Assembly (NCBI RefSeq): GCF_000219585.1
Contig: NC_015731.1
Span: 310,001 to 374,000 of the forward strand
DNA: 64,000 bases
Reading direction: 5' to 3'
From: Nitrosomonas sp. Is79A3
GTDB lineage: Bacteria; Pseudomonadota; Gammaproteobacteria; Burkholderiales; Nitrosomonadaceae
Shown: positions 26,137 to 35,180 of the stretch, in pieces
How the letters are laid out: each line of letters starts with the position of its first letter
Numbering within the stretch: position 1 is the stretch's first letter
Program-made: the position numbers and the translations under genes
Notes under the pieces: model-generated
Told to the model about the DNA's origin: nothing
The model's input: only the letters and a program-made list of their open reading frames with translations
Databases searched by the model: none

Positions 26137-26545
26137 AGTTGTCAATGGCGGAGTAAGAAGGATGGTCTTCTTCTTTTGGGTGATAAACGAATACTTCACT
26201 TCGTTTCTTTCGCAAAGAAGACCGCCACCTCCTTTAATATTTGTCGCTCAAGCTTTAATTGTTTGTTTTCTATCTTAAGCCGTCGAATTTCTTCCTGATC
26301 CGGCGTCAGTTTCCCATTACCTCGGAATGCCTGACCATTATTATCCGCCTGGCTTTCTTTGATCCATCGCCCAAGTATGTTAGCCCTAATTTCTAAGCTT
26401 CTAGCCGCTTCCGCTATCGTAAACCCCTGATCCAGTACCAGACTGACTGCATCCAGTTTGAATTCCTTTGTATATTGTTTCCTCGTTTCCATTTCTTCCT
26501 CCCATTAAGATTATTTTCTCTTAACTGGAGTGTCCGGATCTATTA
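26137..26545 (-). mobile_element. IS3-family element remnant, cut by an IS21-like end
   Basis: The minus strand begins with an IS3-type end (AATAGATCCGGACACTCC) near 26545, then orfA, then the first ~15 codons of orfB (KYSFITQKKKT). It stops at TGTCAATGGCGGAGTAA (26137), which is identical to the IS21 right end at 24904 read inward. An IS21-like insertion or deletion therefore removed the rest of orfB. Confidence 0.7.
26196..26492 (-). CDS. IS3-family OrfA, orphan
   Basis: This is an intact 98-residue HTH_Tnp_1 protein (KEFKLDAVSLVLDQGFTIAE, EIRANILGRWIKE) with a zipper helix (RRLKIENKQLKLERQILKEV). The start 26492 has GGGAGGAAG upstream. Without its orfB it cannot catalyse transposition, but it could still bind ends of related copies. 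Confidence 0.8.
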   Translation of the reverse strand: METRKQYTKEFKLDAVSLVLDQGFTIAEAARSLEIRANILGRWIKESQADNNGQAFRGNGKLTPDQEEIRRLKIENKQLKLERQILKEVAVFFAKETK

Positions 26546-26555
26546 GACCACGTCA

Positions 26556-26850
26556 TAGTGATTGCATTATTCCCCCTCTCTTTGAATGATAAGCGATAGG
26601 CAATAAGTAGAACTACGCATTAGAGTTGCCAGCATGATTGCTTACAATGCATTCAGCTTGTACATGAATCTTGTATAAGCCCATGATTGTAACTCTATGA
26701 ACTAATTACGAAGGAACCACTTAATGAAAAACCTATTTATCGTAGCCGCAGCTATAAGACTGACCTGGGAAAGTACAGTCCATGCACAAAGTTATTCTAA
26801 TTACCACCAGCAATGCCGGTGGATTGGGATTATCCAGCTTTATTGAACCA
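26556..26850 (+). pseudogene. remnant of a second copy of the serine protease gene
   Basis: This segment matches 16389-16630 (leader, ribosome site, start MKNLFIVAAAIRLTWESTVH) and then jumps to the 3' end (from 17741, the terminator hairpin). About 1.1 kb of coding sequence is deleted at the junction AGTTATTC/TAATTACCACC. It shows that the protease and its upstream region were duplicated and then mostly lost. Confidence 0.88.
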
Positions 26851-27076
26851 CAACAACAACCTTGGTTGTTTTCGTGCTCATCAAGTATTTATTTGATTCC
26901 ACAAACAGACAACAAAATTTCAATCGTGGAATCTGGAATTGACTGAAAAAATTGGCGCACCGTCTGAGTTTATGTATTTATGTCGGTGCACTTTAATATT
27001 AGATGGAGATCAAAGTGTCCACTAGTCGGAAGGGTTCTTTTAACCTGAAACTTATTAATTTAGAAGAGGAATAGAA

Positions 27077-27463
27077 ATGAAGATAAGTCATGCAGTGTCA
27101 TTATTTATGGTTGCCATACTTACAGCCTGCACAACTGTGGGCAATAAACAAATGGAAAACCAGACCGAAGGCTCGATTTCACAATTTATTGTAAAAGGAA
27201 AAACAACAAAATTAGAAGTTACTGCACGTTTCGGAATTGCCACAAGCACCAGCTTTACTGATTCTGGGAATGAAATATGGAGGTACAATTACGCGCGCTC
27301 AACCCCCCATGCCATTAGTTTTATTCCATTTGTTCGCTTAGTTAGCAGCGGTGCTGACGTAGCCAAGAAAGAGTTGGTGATTATGTTCAATAAGGAACAT
27401 GTTGTTTCTGAATATACAATGAAAGAATCAGAGGTAGTGGTCAAATCTGGAATGGCACATTGA
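27077..27463 (+). CDS. small lipoprotein, paralogue of the one at 10474
   Basis: This 128-residue protein starts at ATG 27077 after AGAGGAATAG. The signal peptide MKISHAVSLFMVAILTAC ends in a lipobox (ILTAC, Cys 18). The core KGKTTKLEVTARFGIATSTS, FTDSGNEIWRYNYAR and KELVIMFNKEHVVSEY aligns with the lipoprotein at 10474-10908. Both look like the BamE/SmpA-like fold. It belongs to the duplicated block between the protease remnant and the GAPDH remnant. The function is unknown. Confidence 0.75.
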   Translation: MKISHAVSLFMVAILTACTTVGNKQMENQTEGSISQFIVKGKTTKLEVTARFGIATSTSFTDSGNEIWRYNYARSTPHAISFIPFVRLVSSGADVAKKELVIMFNKEHVVSEYTMKESEVVVKSGMAH

Positions 27464-27674
27464 AAACTATTACACGTCATTTATAACGTTTAAGCTTCAA
27501 TGGGTTTCGAATTTTGTCGTGCACAAGGATAAAGCGCTGATAAATTGCCATAAACTTACTATTAAAGAGTATGAGTACGAATGGTTTGTCCAGTCCGCGT
27601 TATGTAACAGACTAGCTTGTAATGATGCTTTGGCTGTTTTGAAAAAATTAATCATTAAATTTAGGAGATAGATC

Positions 27675-28346
27675 ATGAGCAATATATCTTTTGGTTCCTG
27701 GAGCTATTCAGTGACGCCATCTGCTAATACTGTCAATCTTAGTGTAAGTAATATACAGAATAATTCGTATTTTGATTCAACAGGAACTATAAAGCTTGAA
27801 TTATGGCTAACGACTTCTCCTTGGAATGATTATGCTGCAAATATTGGTTATGAAATAGCGGTTGACCAATTAACTGGACCAACTAATGGCACTCTTGGCC
27901 CAAACCAATTTTTCAGCAATATAAATAACACTGTAAGTTATTTAAACCATCCTCCTGCTGGAGCATACTATGTAACTCTTGCAGTAACGGAGTACACAGG
28001 AAATAACTTATCTAGTGATAACGGCTACGTACTTGATGCAAAATCAACTGATTATAATAATATTTTTCAAGCATACTCCGATAATTCTATAAGTATTGTA
28101 CCCGTCAATCCTTTTGAATCTAAGGATGATAGTGTATTTAATTGGGCAGAAAACCGTCTTCCTAGCTATTTTTCTGAACACCAACCGTCCCATAATATTT
28201 CTGGATATTACGCCAGAATGTACTCTGATGGATTCGCTGTAGGCGAAAAAGATGGCAATATATATGTTGCTTTCAGTGATGGTCCCATAGAACTCGTCGG
28301 ATCAGTTGACAGTTACTACTCAGTAGCTAGCGCGGCAGGATTCTGA
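27675..28346 (+). CDS. probable beta-sandwich protein with a WAE/RYY-type C-terminal domain
   Basis: This 223-residue protein starts at ATG 27675 with TAGGAGATAGATC upstream. There is no signal peptide. Residues 1-120 look like a beta-sandwich (FGSWSYSVTPSANTVNLSVS, YYVTLAVTEYTG). The C-terminal ~75 residues (FNWAENRLPSYFSEH, GYYARMYSDGFAVGEKDGNI) match a domain that recurs in betaproteobacterial surface proteins (WAE...YP..F, YY.RYY...LG...G.VY). Acidic, Asn/Ser-rich make-up and lack of Cys suggest export, perhaps by a non-Sec route, but no signal was seen. A hairpin follows at 28470. Confidence 0.55.
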   Translation: MSNISFGSWSYSVTPSANTVNLSVSNIQNNSYFDSTGTIKLELWLTTSPWNDYAANIGYEIAVDQLTGPTNGTLGPNQFFSNINNTVSYLNHPPAGAYYVTLAVTEYTGNNLSSDNGYVLDAKSTDYNNIFQAYSDNSISIVPVNPFESKDDSVFNWAENRLPSYFSEHQPSHNISGYYARMYSDGFAVGEKDGNIYVAFSDGPIELVGSVDSYYSVASAAGF

Positions 28347-28649
28347 AATATCTACACGAGTGTATGTGCATTCAGCGAATAATAAAAGACTAGTTAATGC
28401 CACAGAACCGTAATCGTGCCTGTGTGCCGATTGATCGACAGCTTGGAATTGCGAGCTATCATTGTTTTACGCTCAACAATCCAGCATTGTTGAGCGCATA
28501 CTCACTAAAAATCGTTTTCAAACTTAATAAGCTGACCAATTTTGGTGTGCCGGGTGGGCAAATCAACGATCAGTTGCGTAGGTATGACTAAGATTTGCTG
28601 ATTTTCTTGGAGTCCGAAGTTTCATAAAATGAATAAACAACCACGTGAC
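28347..28649. other. intergenic region with a hairpin
   Basis: No gene is supported in these ~300 bp; a 64-codon open frame at 28397 has no convincing start. A perfect 11-bp stem CGCTCAACAAT / ATTGTTGAGCG (28470-28480, 28486-28496) has a 5-nt loop. Confidence 0.45.
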
Positions 28650-28905
28650 AAGACCGGGTATTAGAAAAGCTCAAGTTGACGCAGTTCTTCTTTTGGTTTA
28701 TCTTGATTCTTTACATACCGCTCAACCACACCCCAATCCACTCTTTCCTCTACAGTTGCAACATAATAGCCATCCGTCTAAAACTCGCCACCCCACAGAC
28801 CTCGTTCAAATCCGGCTTCCACTTAACCAATTCCCGCGCTGTTATGCCGCTGTTATGCTTTTGAACACCCTAACAATGTGACCTGATGCAATTTTCGGAT
28901 GTGCC
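28650..28905 (-). pseudogene. IS200/IS605-family TnpA remnant
   Basis: On the minus strand, in shifted frames, one reads PKIASGHIVRVFKSITA, ARELVKWKPDL and then LWGGEF-stop-TDGYYVATVEERVDW and VERYVKNQDKPKEELRQLEL. These are the C-terminal half of a TnpA Y1 transposase, including the catalytic-helix region. At least one stop and one frameshift are present. Confidence 0.7.
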
Positions 28906-28917
28906 ATACAAAGTATA

Positions 28918-28975
28918 GCGATCAGAATGCTGGTAAAAGTTGAATATCCAATTGAAGCAATGAGAAAGGATGGGA
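28918..28975 (+). pseudogene. 3' remnant of a second type II GAPDH-like gene
   Basis: Bases 28918-28975 match 18880-18937 closely (AIRMLVKVEYPIEAMRKD versus AIRMLVKDEDPIEAMRRT). This is the last ~20 codons of the GAPDH homologue and nothing else of it remains. It marks the right edge of the duplicated block. Confidence 0.75.
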
Positions 28976-29010
28976 TACACGTTATTTAATAGCGTTCTGA
29001 GTATGCTATT

Positions 29011-30813
29011 CTAACAATATATTTTAGTAGGATGTAAAGGTGCAAAAGCTTTAAAAGTAACTACTTCAGGCAAAAGTGTTAAATGAAAACCACCACCAAT
29101 TTTTTTCATTAGCTGATCCAGCTCAGTAGCATCGGGATAACTACAGTTTATAGGAATTTTTTTTGTGGCGGTAATTAGCAGTGTAATCTCACTTGTGGAA
29201 GTATCAAATTGGATACATATATCAATTTTATCGGTCTGATGAGCACCTTGTCTTTCAATATATGACAGGATTTTACATCCAATATGCAATAACATTGACT
29301 TAGTCAAATCAGTAAGCTTTTCGTTAAATTCTTCAGTATCGCATTCTTCATATTTGTCAATATTTCTGACCTTCAATTTGACTGGGATCCTTTCATTTGC
29401 TCTTTCATATTTGATATATTTGTCAAACGCTTGCTCCAAAGAAACATGATCAGGAATTACTGGAAGAATGTCAGGTAGATTAACGAACTTTCTAATAGGT
29501 TTGTAATTTTCAGTCGCATAATTGACCAATTCTGTTCTACCGGCAAGGCCAAGAACTTTTATGATATTACAACAGTGCCTTTCTACAGTTCTAAGCGAAG
29601 CTTTCCAGACTATGATTTTGTCTAGTTCTGTTCTCAATTTTTTGATAACTTTATTATCAATTTTTTTATCCTTGAGTTGTTTGTCGAGTTCAGAACTATT
29701 ACATTTGATGTAATCACTTAATTTCTCGGTGAGCTTCGTTAGGGATTCTGGATATAAGTATCCAGAATCCCTAACTTTATTAAGAAATTTGTCTGCATTT
29801 TTTTCAATAGTTTGCTTGTCCAGACTGGTTTCAATTTTTTGAATATTTTCATAGAATTCTATTACTATTTTGTCACCATAGTTTTCTTCATAAAATCTTT
29901 TAATTAGATGATCCTCTTTAAGAATATTTTTTTTATTGTACGACTCTTTTTCAATCTGTTCTTTAACCCATAGATCCACTTCATTAAATAAAAATTTAAT
30001 CGCATCACTTCGGGACGGCAATTCGTCGACTAAAGAATACTCTGATTGCACAGTTTGATATTTCTGCTTATATTTATAGCCCAGTGACCTAACTGCTTTT
30101 CTGAATACAACAGCCTTTTCATTGACTGTAAGCCCAACTTCATTACTAAATTCTTCTAGAAGTTCTGATTTTCTTTTAATTGCCAATCTTAAGTAATATT
30201 GTATCTCCAAGTCATCTGGCCAAAAATTAAAATTATTGGATAACTCCAATGTATTGTTGGTTTTTTTAGATAGGTAGTCATAATTTTTCTTAAAATAATC
30301 CTCGATTTGATTATTAGTCCAGAAAATATCTGCAATGGTCTGATTCGTATTTCCATCAGCTAGTAATCTCATGATTTCTTCTTCCCGATCGGTCAATTTT
30401 TTGTGATTGATATCATCATTTAAATTTTTTCCGACTCTATTCATGATTTCGAGAGCAGTCAGATCCTTGTAAAAAATACCATCGGCGACTTCTTTCATCA
30501 TTTCAATATTTCCAGTAAAGTAATAAGCAGTCCTGAAATAAAGCATTATTTTTGGATACCTTGTTCTAATTTTTCTCGCCAATCCAATTCCATCTGAATT
30601 ACTTCCGGGTAATAAATAATCCATGAAAATCAATTCAATTCCTTCCTCACTATTAGCTAGAGTTTTTAAACAGTTTACTGCTTCTCTATCGTTAGCAGCT
30701 TCAGTGATATGAAAACTTGGATTAAGTTTTAACAATTTCTCTTTAAATTCTTGCCGCTCTCCCATTTGATCATCAACAATCAAGATATTTTTGAATATTA
30801 GATTTGTGTTCAT
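29011..30813 (-). CDS. response regulator RR3 with split HTH and degenerate ATPase-like tail
   Basis: This protein has 600 residues. The receiver (8-130) has D14/D15, phospho-acceptor D65 (LIFMDYLLPG) and K116. The first HTH half is at 139-165 (LTDREEEIMRLLADGNTNQT) and the second at 407-434 (RTVERHCCNIIKVLGLAGRT), split by about 240 residues. The insert has WTNNQIEDYF (165), VRSLGYKYK (241), LWVKEQIEK (281) and VRDSGYLYPE (347). A further ~160 residues follow the HTH. Their end (LTKSMLLHIGCKILSYIERQ, LDQLMKKIGGGFHLTLLPEV) resembles the HK2 ATPase domain but lacks the N-box Asn and DxGxG. The gene follows HK2 by 20 bp. Confidence 0.85.
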   Translation of the reverse strand: MNTNLIFKNILIVDDQMGERQEFKEKLLKLNPSFHITEAANDREAVNCLKTLANSEEGIELIFMDYLLPGSNSDGIGLARKIRTRYPKIMLYFRTAYYFTGNIEMMKEVADGIFYKDLTALEIMNRVGKNLNDDINHKKLTDREEEIMRLLADGNTNQTIADIFWTNNQIEDYFKKNYDYLSKKTNNTLELSNNFNFWPDDLEIQYYLRLAIKRKSELLEEFSNEVGLTVNEKAVVFRKAVRSLGYKYKQKYQTVQSEYSLVDELPSRSDAIKFLFNEVDLWVKEQIEKESYNKKNILKEDHLIKRFYEENYGDKIVIEFYENIQKIETSLDKQTIEKNADKFLNKVRDSGYLYPESLTKLTEKLSDYIKCNSSELDKQLKDKKIDNKVIKKLRTELDKIIVWKASLRTVERHCCNIIKVLGLAGRTELVNYATENYKPIRKFVNLPDILPVIPDHVSLEQAFDKYIKYERANERIPVKLKVRNIDKYEECDTEEFNEKLTDLTKSMLLHIGCKILSYIERQGAHQTDKIDICIQFDTSTSEITLLITATKKIPINCSYPDATELDQLMKKIGGGFHLTLLPEVVTFKAFAPLHPTKIYC

Positions 30814-30833
30814 TTTTTATGTTTCCTAGTAAT

Positions 30834-32102
30834 TTATTTTCTTGGTGCAATAACTGTGATGACTGTTCCTTCGTTCGGTAACGAGGCAATCGTAAGTTTT
30901 CCACCAATGTCGGATATGATCGTTTTCATGAAATAGAGACCACTATCTTCCGGTGGCTGTATATTAGTTAAGTCAAACCCCGTGCCATTATCTTGGATAA
31001 TCAACTTGATGCTAGTTGGTTCACCTAGAAGATATATCGTGACCTTTTCCGCTGCTGCGAATCTCTCGATATTATTGAGCGCTTCTTCAACAATATTACA
31101 CAGAGCGTCAATCGTACTATCCAATAAATCTGTTTCGTTGCCTTCGCATTTCAAATCAATAAATAATCGATTTGTGAAACTTGCTGCAATCTCCCGCACT
31201 CTATCAAACAGTGCGTTTATATCCCTTTTTCTGCCCATTAAAATTCTCACTTCCCGCAGTGTTTCATATAACTCTGACAATATATCTTTGGTAGCAGAGA
31301 CATCTGGCGTTTTATTTTCCTTTAGGGATCGAATAATGCGAGAGAGCCGATGACAAATTTTATTATGCAAATTTACTGTAAAGGAAAATCGTGCCAGGGC
31401 TTCACCAACACGTTTTTGTTGCCAACCGATTATTATTAAACCGAGAAGGGCGGTAATGATCAGCAATGACACGGACTCAAAAATATGCTGAGATAACTGT
31501 TTGTGAATCTTATCTAATACATTATCGACATTGTCAAGATACAACCCCGTGCCAATTACTGTGGATTGAAATTCAGGTATTGCTACTACATAGGCAAGTT
31601 TAGGAGTAATTACTTCATTGGAAGGTTTTATGGCAGTGTAATTGACAAAACCCCTTCCATTTTTTTTAGCAACATCAATTAATTCCTTAATATGATGTTT
31701 TCCGCTTGCATCGGTACGGTCTATTTCATTTTTTCCTACTCTTTCAGGCTGATTCGGTTGAAGTAAATTGACAGCTTCATTGATACCATCCCCGGTATAA
31801 GCAAAGAAATATCCGTCCATGCCCCCATCAAAATTTAGTTTTGCAAGAATCCTCATAGCTTCTTCTCGAGCTTCTATTGGATCTAATTCGGCTGAATAAA
31901 GATGCTCAATTGAGATCTCTGCTAGTCTCATATAGTTTATGAGTTCATTTTGCTTACTTGCAAGATAAGCAGTCTTAATCACTTCGTCTTGTTGCTGCCG
32001 TAATTGTTTTGTTTGATGTACCGCCATCAAAATTATGATGAAAATTATTGCAGCAAAAGATAAAACGGCGAAGATTAGTTTTGAGTTTCTTTTTTCTTTC
32101 AT
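30834..32102 (-). CDS. Cache-domain sensor histidine kinase HK2
   Basis: This 422-residue kinase starts at ATG 32102, which follows GAGG; an upstream in-frame ATG at 32156 has none. TM1 is about 9-29 and TM2 about 205-225. The periplasmic Cache domain (GYFFAYTGDG, YVVAIPEFQSTVIGTGLYLD) parallels HK1. The phospho-His is in VNLHNKICHRLSRIIR. The ATPase has the N-box EEALNNIERFA and QDNGTGFDLTN, and so looks active. It is the upstream gene of an HK2-RR3 operon, related in build and sequence to HK1-RR2 but in opposite orientation. Confidence 0.9.
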   Translation of the reverse strand: MKEKRNSKLIFAVLSFAAIIFIIILMAVHQTKQLRQQQDEVIKTAYLASKQNELINYMRLAEISIEHLYSAELDPIEAREEAMRILAKLNFDGGMDGYFFAYTGDGINEAVNLLQPNQPERVGKNEIDRTDASGKHHIKELIDVAKKNGRGFVNYTAIKPSNEVITPKLAYVVAIPEFQSTVIGTGLYLDNVDNVLDKIHKQLSQHIFESVSLLIITALLGLIIIGWQQKRVGEALARFSFTVNLHNKICHRLSRIIRSLKENKTPDVSATKDILSELYETLREVRILMGRKRDINALFDRVREIAASFTNRLFIDLKCEGNETDLLDSTIDALCNIVEEALNNIERFAAAEKVTIYLLGEPTSIKLIIQDNGTGFDLTNIQPPEDSGLYFMKTIISDIGGKLTIASLPNEGTVITVIAPRK

Positions 32103-32531
32103 AATAGAAGCCTCTTTCTTGATAGGATTTATGTTATTCCCGTTCCAGAAGGTCATTGTCTCTGTATTGCAATATCTAATCAGTAGGTACTTCTACGTAT
32201 TTATTTCGTTGCCGTTCTTCTTTCAAAAATCTCGCCCCTTTTTCATCTGTTATTAACACTGTGGCATCGTTAGGAGTGCTGCTGATAGGCATGTTATGGG
32301 TATCAGTTCCCCCTCCTTATATGGCACTGCCTGTAAGCATTTTCTAGAAATTCTGTAGAAACAGAGATAATATTATTCTTTTTTATTTCTCCTTCCGCTT
32401 TTTATTGGAAATTGAATCCCCTTTGAGAAGAAAACAAAGGGATTCAACCCTTAGGAAACAATAAAGTTTGTGCAGAACATCGGTTATGATTGATACTTTA
32501 ATCTGCCTTTTGCTACTATAGAAACTCTGAA
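32103..32531. terminator. intergenic region with a hairpin, probable terminator of the symporter gene
   Basis: The stem TTGAATCCC(C)TTTG / CAAAGGGATTCAA at 32412-32447 has one bulged base and a 9-nt loop. It lies about 85 bp past the symporter stop on the minus strand. The right part of the gap must also hold the HK2-RR3 promoter (above 32102). No gene is seen. Confidence 0.5.
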
Positions 32532-33875
32532 TCAGTCCTTATGATTGGGATCAAGTTTTAGTGCCAATTCAGCATCAAGCACTTTCTCATTGGCCGCAGC
32601 ATCGGCCTCTGACAACAGCTCACCTTCCCATTTGGCAACGACGGCGGTAGCTATAGAATTCCCTACTGCATTAGTGGCCGAGCGCCCAGAATCTAAAAAC
32701 GCGTCGATCGCGACTATAAGCAAGAGACCTGCTTCGGGAATATTGAAGTGACCAAGAGTTGCAGCTATAACCACGAGCGAAGCCCTTGGAACACCTGCCA
32801 TGCCCTTGCTTGTTAGCATAAGGATTCCCATCATTGTTAACTGTGTGGCGATTGGGATTTGGATTTCATACGCTTGTGCAATAAAAAGCGTAGCAAAGGT
32901 GCAATAAACCATACTTCCATCAAGGTTAAATGAATAGCCTATCGGCATCACAAAACTGGAAATCTTTCTCTTAACACCGAAGCGGTCCAGCGCGCTGAGA
33001 ATCTTCGGATAAGCGGCTTCTGAGCTTGCTGTCGCGAAAGATAACAGAAAGGCTTCTCTGATCAGTTTCAGTAATTTTATTATGCGTGGCCCCAAGAAAA
33101 TGAAACCAGCCAGTACGAGTAAGCACAACAGGATTAGTAGAGAGCCATAAAATCCGACCATGAATATAGCGAATTTCGTCAATATTCCCAATCCATTAGT
33201 AGCAACAGTGGCGGCCATCGCTGCAAACACAGCAGCCGGTGCCAGCTTCATGACATAGCCTGTAATTTTTAGCATTACATGACTTAATTCGTCAATTGCT
33301 TTAGTTAAGGTTTTCCCGATATCTCCTAAAGTTGCCAACGCTACCCCGAAAAACATAGAGAAGACAACTATTTGTAAAATCTCATTATTCGCCATCGCCT
33401 CAACAAATGATTTTGGCACGAGATGAGTTACAAAATTTTTCAACGTAAATGATGAGGTTTGTACACTGGCTACCGCATCGGTACTTGGCAGAGGTATTCC
33501 AAGGTTATGCCCTGGTTGTAAAAGATTTGCCATAAACAAGCCAAGTAACAATGACACTACCGAAGCAATTGCAAACCAGCCGAAAGCCTTAAAAAAAACT
33601 TGACCGACTGATTTCGCATCACCCATGTGTGCAATACCGACGACTAAAGTGGAGAATACTAATGGGCCAATTATCATCTTGATAAGACGAAGAAAAACAT
33701 CAGAAACCAAAGAAATATATTCTGAAATCTCCGTTGCTTCTTCAGTAGAATAATTTAAGAAAACTATGTAACCGATACCGATTCCCAATACCATGGCGAT
33801 TAGAATATCTATCCATTGGGGGCGTTTTTTTTTCAATACTTGCCGTGGCCTTTCTGCTTGAATGTCTGTAATCAT
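32532..33875 (-). CDS. dicarboxylate/amino acid:cation symporter (DAACS family)
   Basis: This 447-residue inner-membrane protein starts at ATG 33875, right after TTGGAGAAAAAT; a TTG at 33887 is less likely. It has about eight transmembrane helices and two hairpins. The family signature region is complete: SFATASSEAAYP (HP1), GYSFNLDGSMVYCTFATLFI (TM7), SKGMAGVPRASLVV (HP2) and DAFLDSGRSATNAVGNSIA. It imports C4-dicarboxylates or glutamate/aspartate with protons or sodium. The substrate cannot be fixed by eye. It may be controlled by the nearby Cache kinase HK2, since DctB-type sensors often regulate such carriers, but this is inference. Confidence 0.92.
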   Translation of the reverse strand: MITDIQAERPRQVLKKKRPQWIDILIAMVLGIGIGYIVFLNYSTEEATEISEYISLVSDVFLRLIKMIIGPLVFSTLVVGIAHMGDAKSVGQVFFKAFGWFAIASVVSLLLGLFMANLLQPGHNLGIPLPSTDAVASVQTSSFTLKNFVTHLVPKSFVEAMANNEILQIVVFSMFFGVALATLGDIGKTLTKAIDELSHVMLKITGYVMKLAPAAVFAAMAATVATNGLGILTKFAIFMVGFYGSLLILLCLLVLAGFIFLGPRIIKLLKLIREAFLLSFATASSEAAYPKILSALDRFGVKRKISSFVMPIGYSFNLDGSMVYCTFATLFIAQAYEIQIPIATQLTMMGILMLTSKGMAGVPRASLVVIAATLGHFNIPEAGLLLIVAIDAFLDSGRSATNAVGNSIATAVVAKWEGELLSEADAAANEKVLDAELALKLDPNHKD

Positions 33876-34189
33876 ATTTTTCTCCAATAAAAAATTAAAT
33901 TGTCTAGTTCGAGTACCGGTTCTGAATACCTATCAGGTGCGGTACATAAGCCATACTGTTCTAAAATATGACGATTGCATGATATGGATTCCCAGCAGAA
34001 GACTATATAAGTAGTTATACCTGAAATAAACTTATTATTTATCAATGAATTGTATTACTGGTTGAGAAGAAGCCCTGCGGCGTACTATCCTGACATTATG
34101 GCAAACACACACCGTCCGTCTACAAAGCCAGCAGTTGTTGATGAATTAATAATGGATTATTTGAAGAATTATTATCGAAACATAACGTT

Positions 34190-35048
34190 GGAGATGGAAT
34201 ACATGAGATTCCGTCTTTATTTGAAACCATCAATGATTTGCTCCGTAGCAGTGAGATAATGAACAATCTTTTCAGCCAACCAATGTATCGAGAATTATTA
34301 GCCTCGCGACAACACACGCAGGAAGTAATGCTTGGTTATTCTGACAGCAATAAGGAGGCCGGCTGCAATGGAAGAACTCTCTGAGATTGCTTACACAGCA
34401 TATCGAAAGCTTGTATATGAAACTCCTGGCTTCGAGGATTATTTTTGGCAATCTACGGTTATTTCTGAAATTAGTGAGCTCAACATTGGTAGTCGACCCG
34501 CTTCCCGTACCAACTCGCGACGAATAGAAGACTTGCGTGCGATACCGTGGGTATTTAGTTGGTCGCAATGTCGACTGATGCTGCCAGCTTGGTATGGATT
34601 TGGCTGTGCAATTGAGACTTGGAATATGTTGCACCCCAACACTGGATTAGTATTACTACAAGAGATGTATCGTGAATGGCCATTTTTCCATACGCTACTC
34701 TCAAATATGGATATGGTTATGGCGAAAAGTGACATTGCTATCGCCTCACGCTATGCAGACTTAGTTAATGACGAGAAACTGCGTCAACAAATTTTTCCAC
34801 AAATTGAAAAAGAATGGCAAGCCGCGTTTAATGCAATACTTGCCATTACAGGACAAACCACTTTGCTTGAGAATAGTCCTGTTCTGGCGAGGATGATTCA
34901 TTACCGCCTTGCTTATCTTGATCCCCTTAACCATCTGCAACTTGAACTAATGAAGCGATATCGAAGCGGGCAACAAGATGATTGGATTAAACATGGAATT
35001 TATCTAAGCATTAATGGAATTGCTGCTGGATTACGCAATAGTGGCTAA
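34190..35048 (+). pseudogene. ppc: phosphoenolpyruvate carboxylase (ppc) C-terminal remnant
   Basis: GDGIHEIPSLFETINDLLRS, then [14 protein letters not shown], match the PEPC active-site region. The frame then breaks, and [30 protein letters not shown] and [20 protein letters not shown] follow to the end at 35048. About 130 residues between SDSNK and MEELSE, including the catalytic FHGRGG loop, are missing, as is the whole N-terminal half (family about 900 residues). It cannot be active; another ppc or a different anaplerotic route must serve the cell. Confidence 0.9.
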
Positions 35049-35180
35049 TTCATTTTACTAAAGTTAGTTATAACAGACCACTTAATGGTTATGCAGCGAG
35101 AGAATCTGTTCGTTAAGTATGCACTTTAATGTAATAAATTAAGCCCATGCTCAAAACTGAATTTGATAGCACAAGCTTAC

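Noticed and set aside
28397..28591. 64-codon frame after the beta-sandwich gene
   Set aside because: It includes a perfect hairpin and no motif; likely non-coding.
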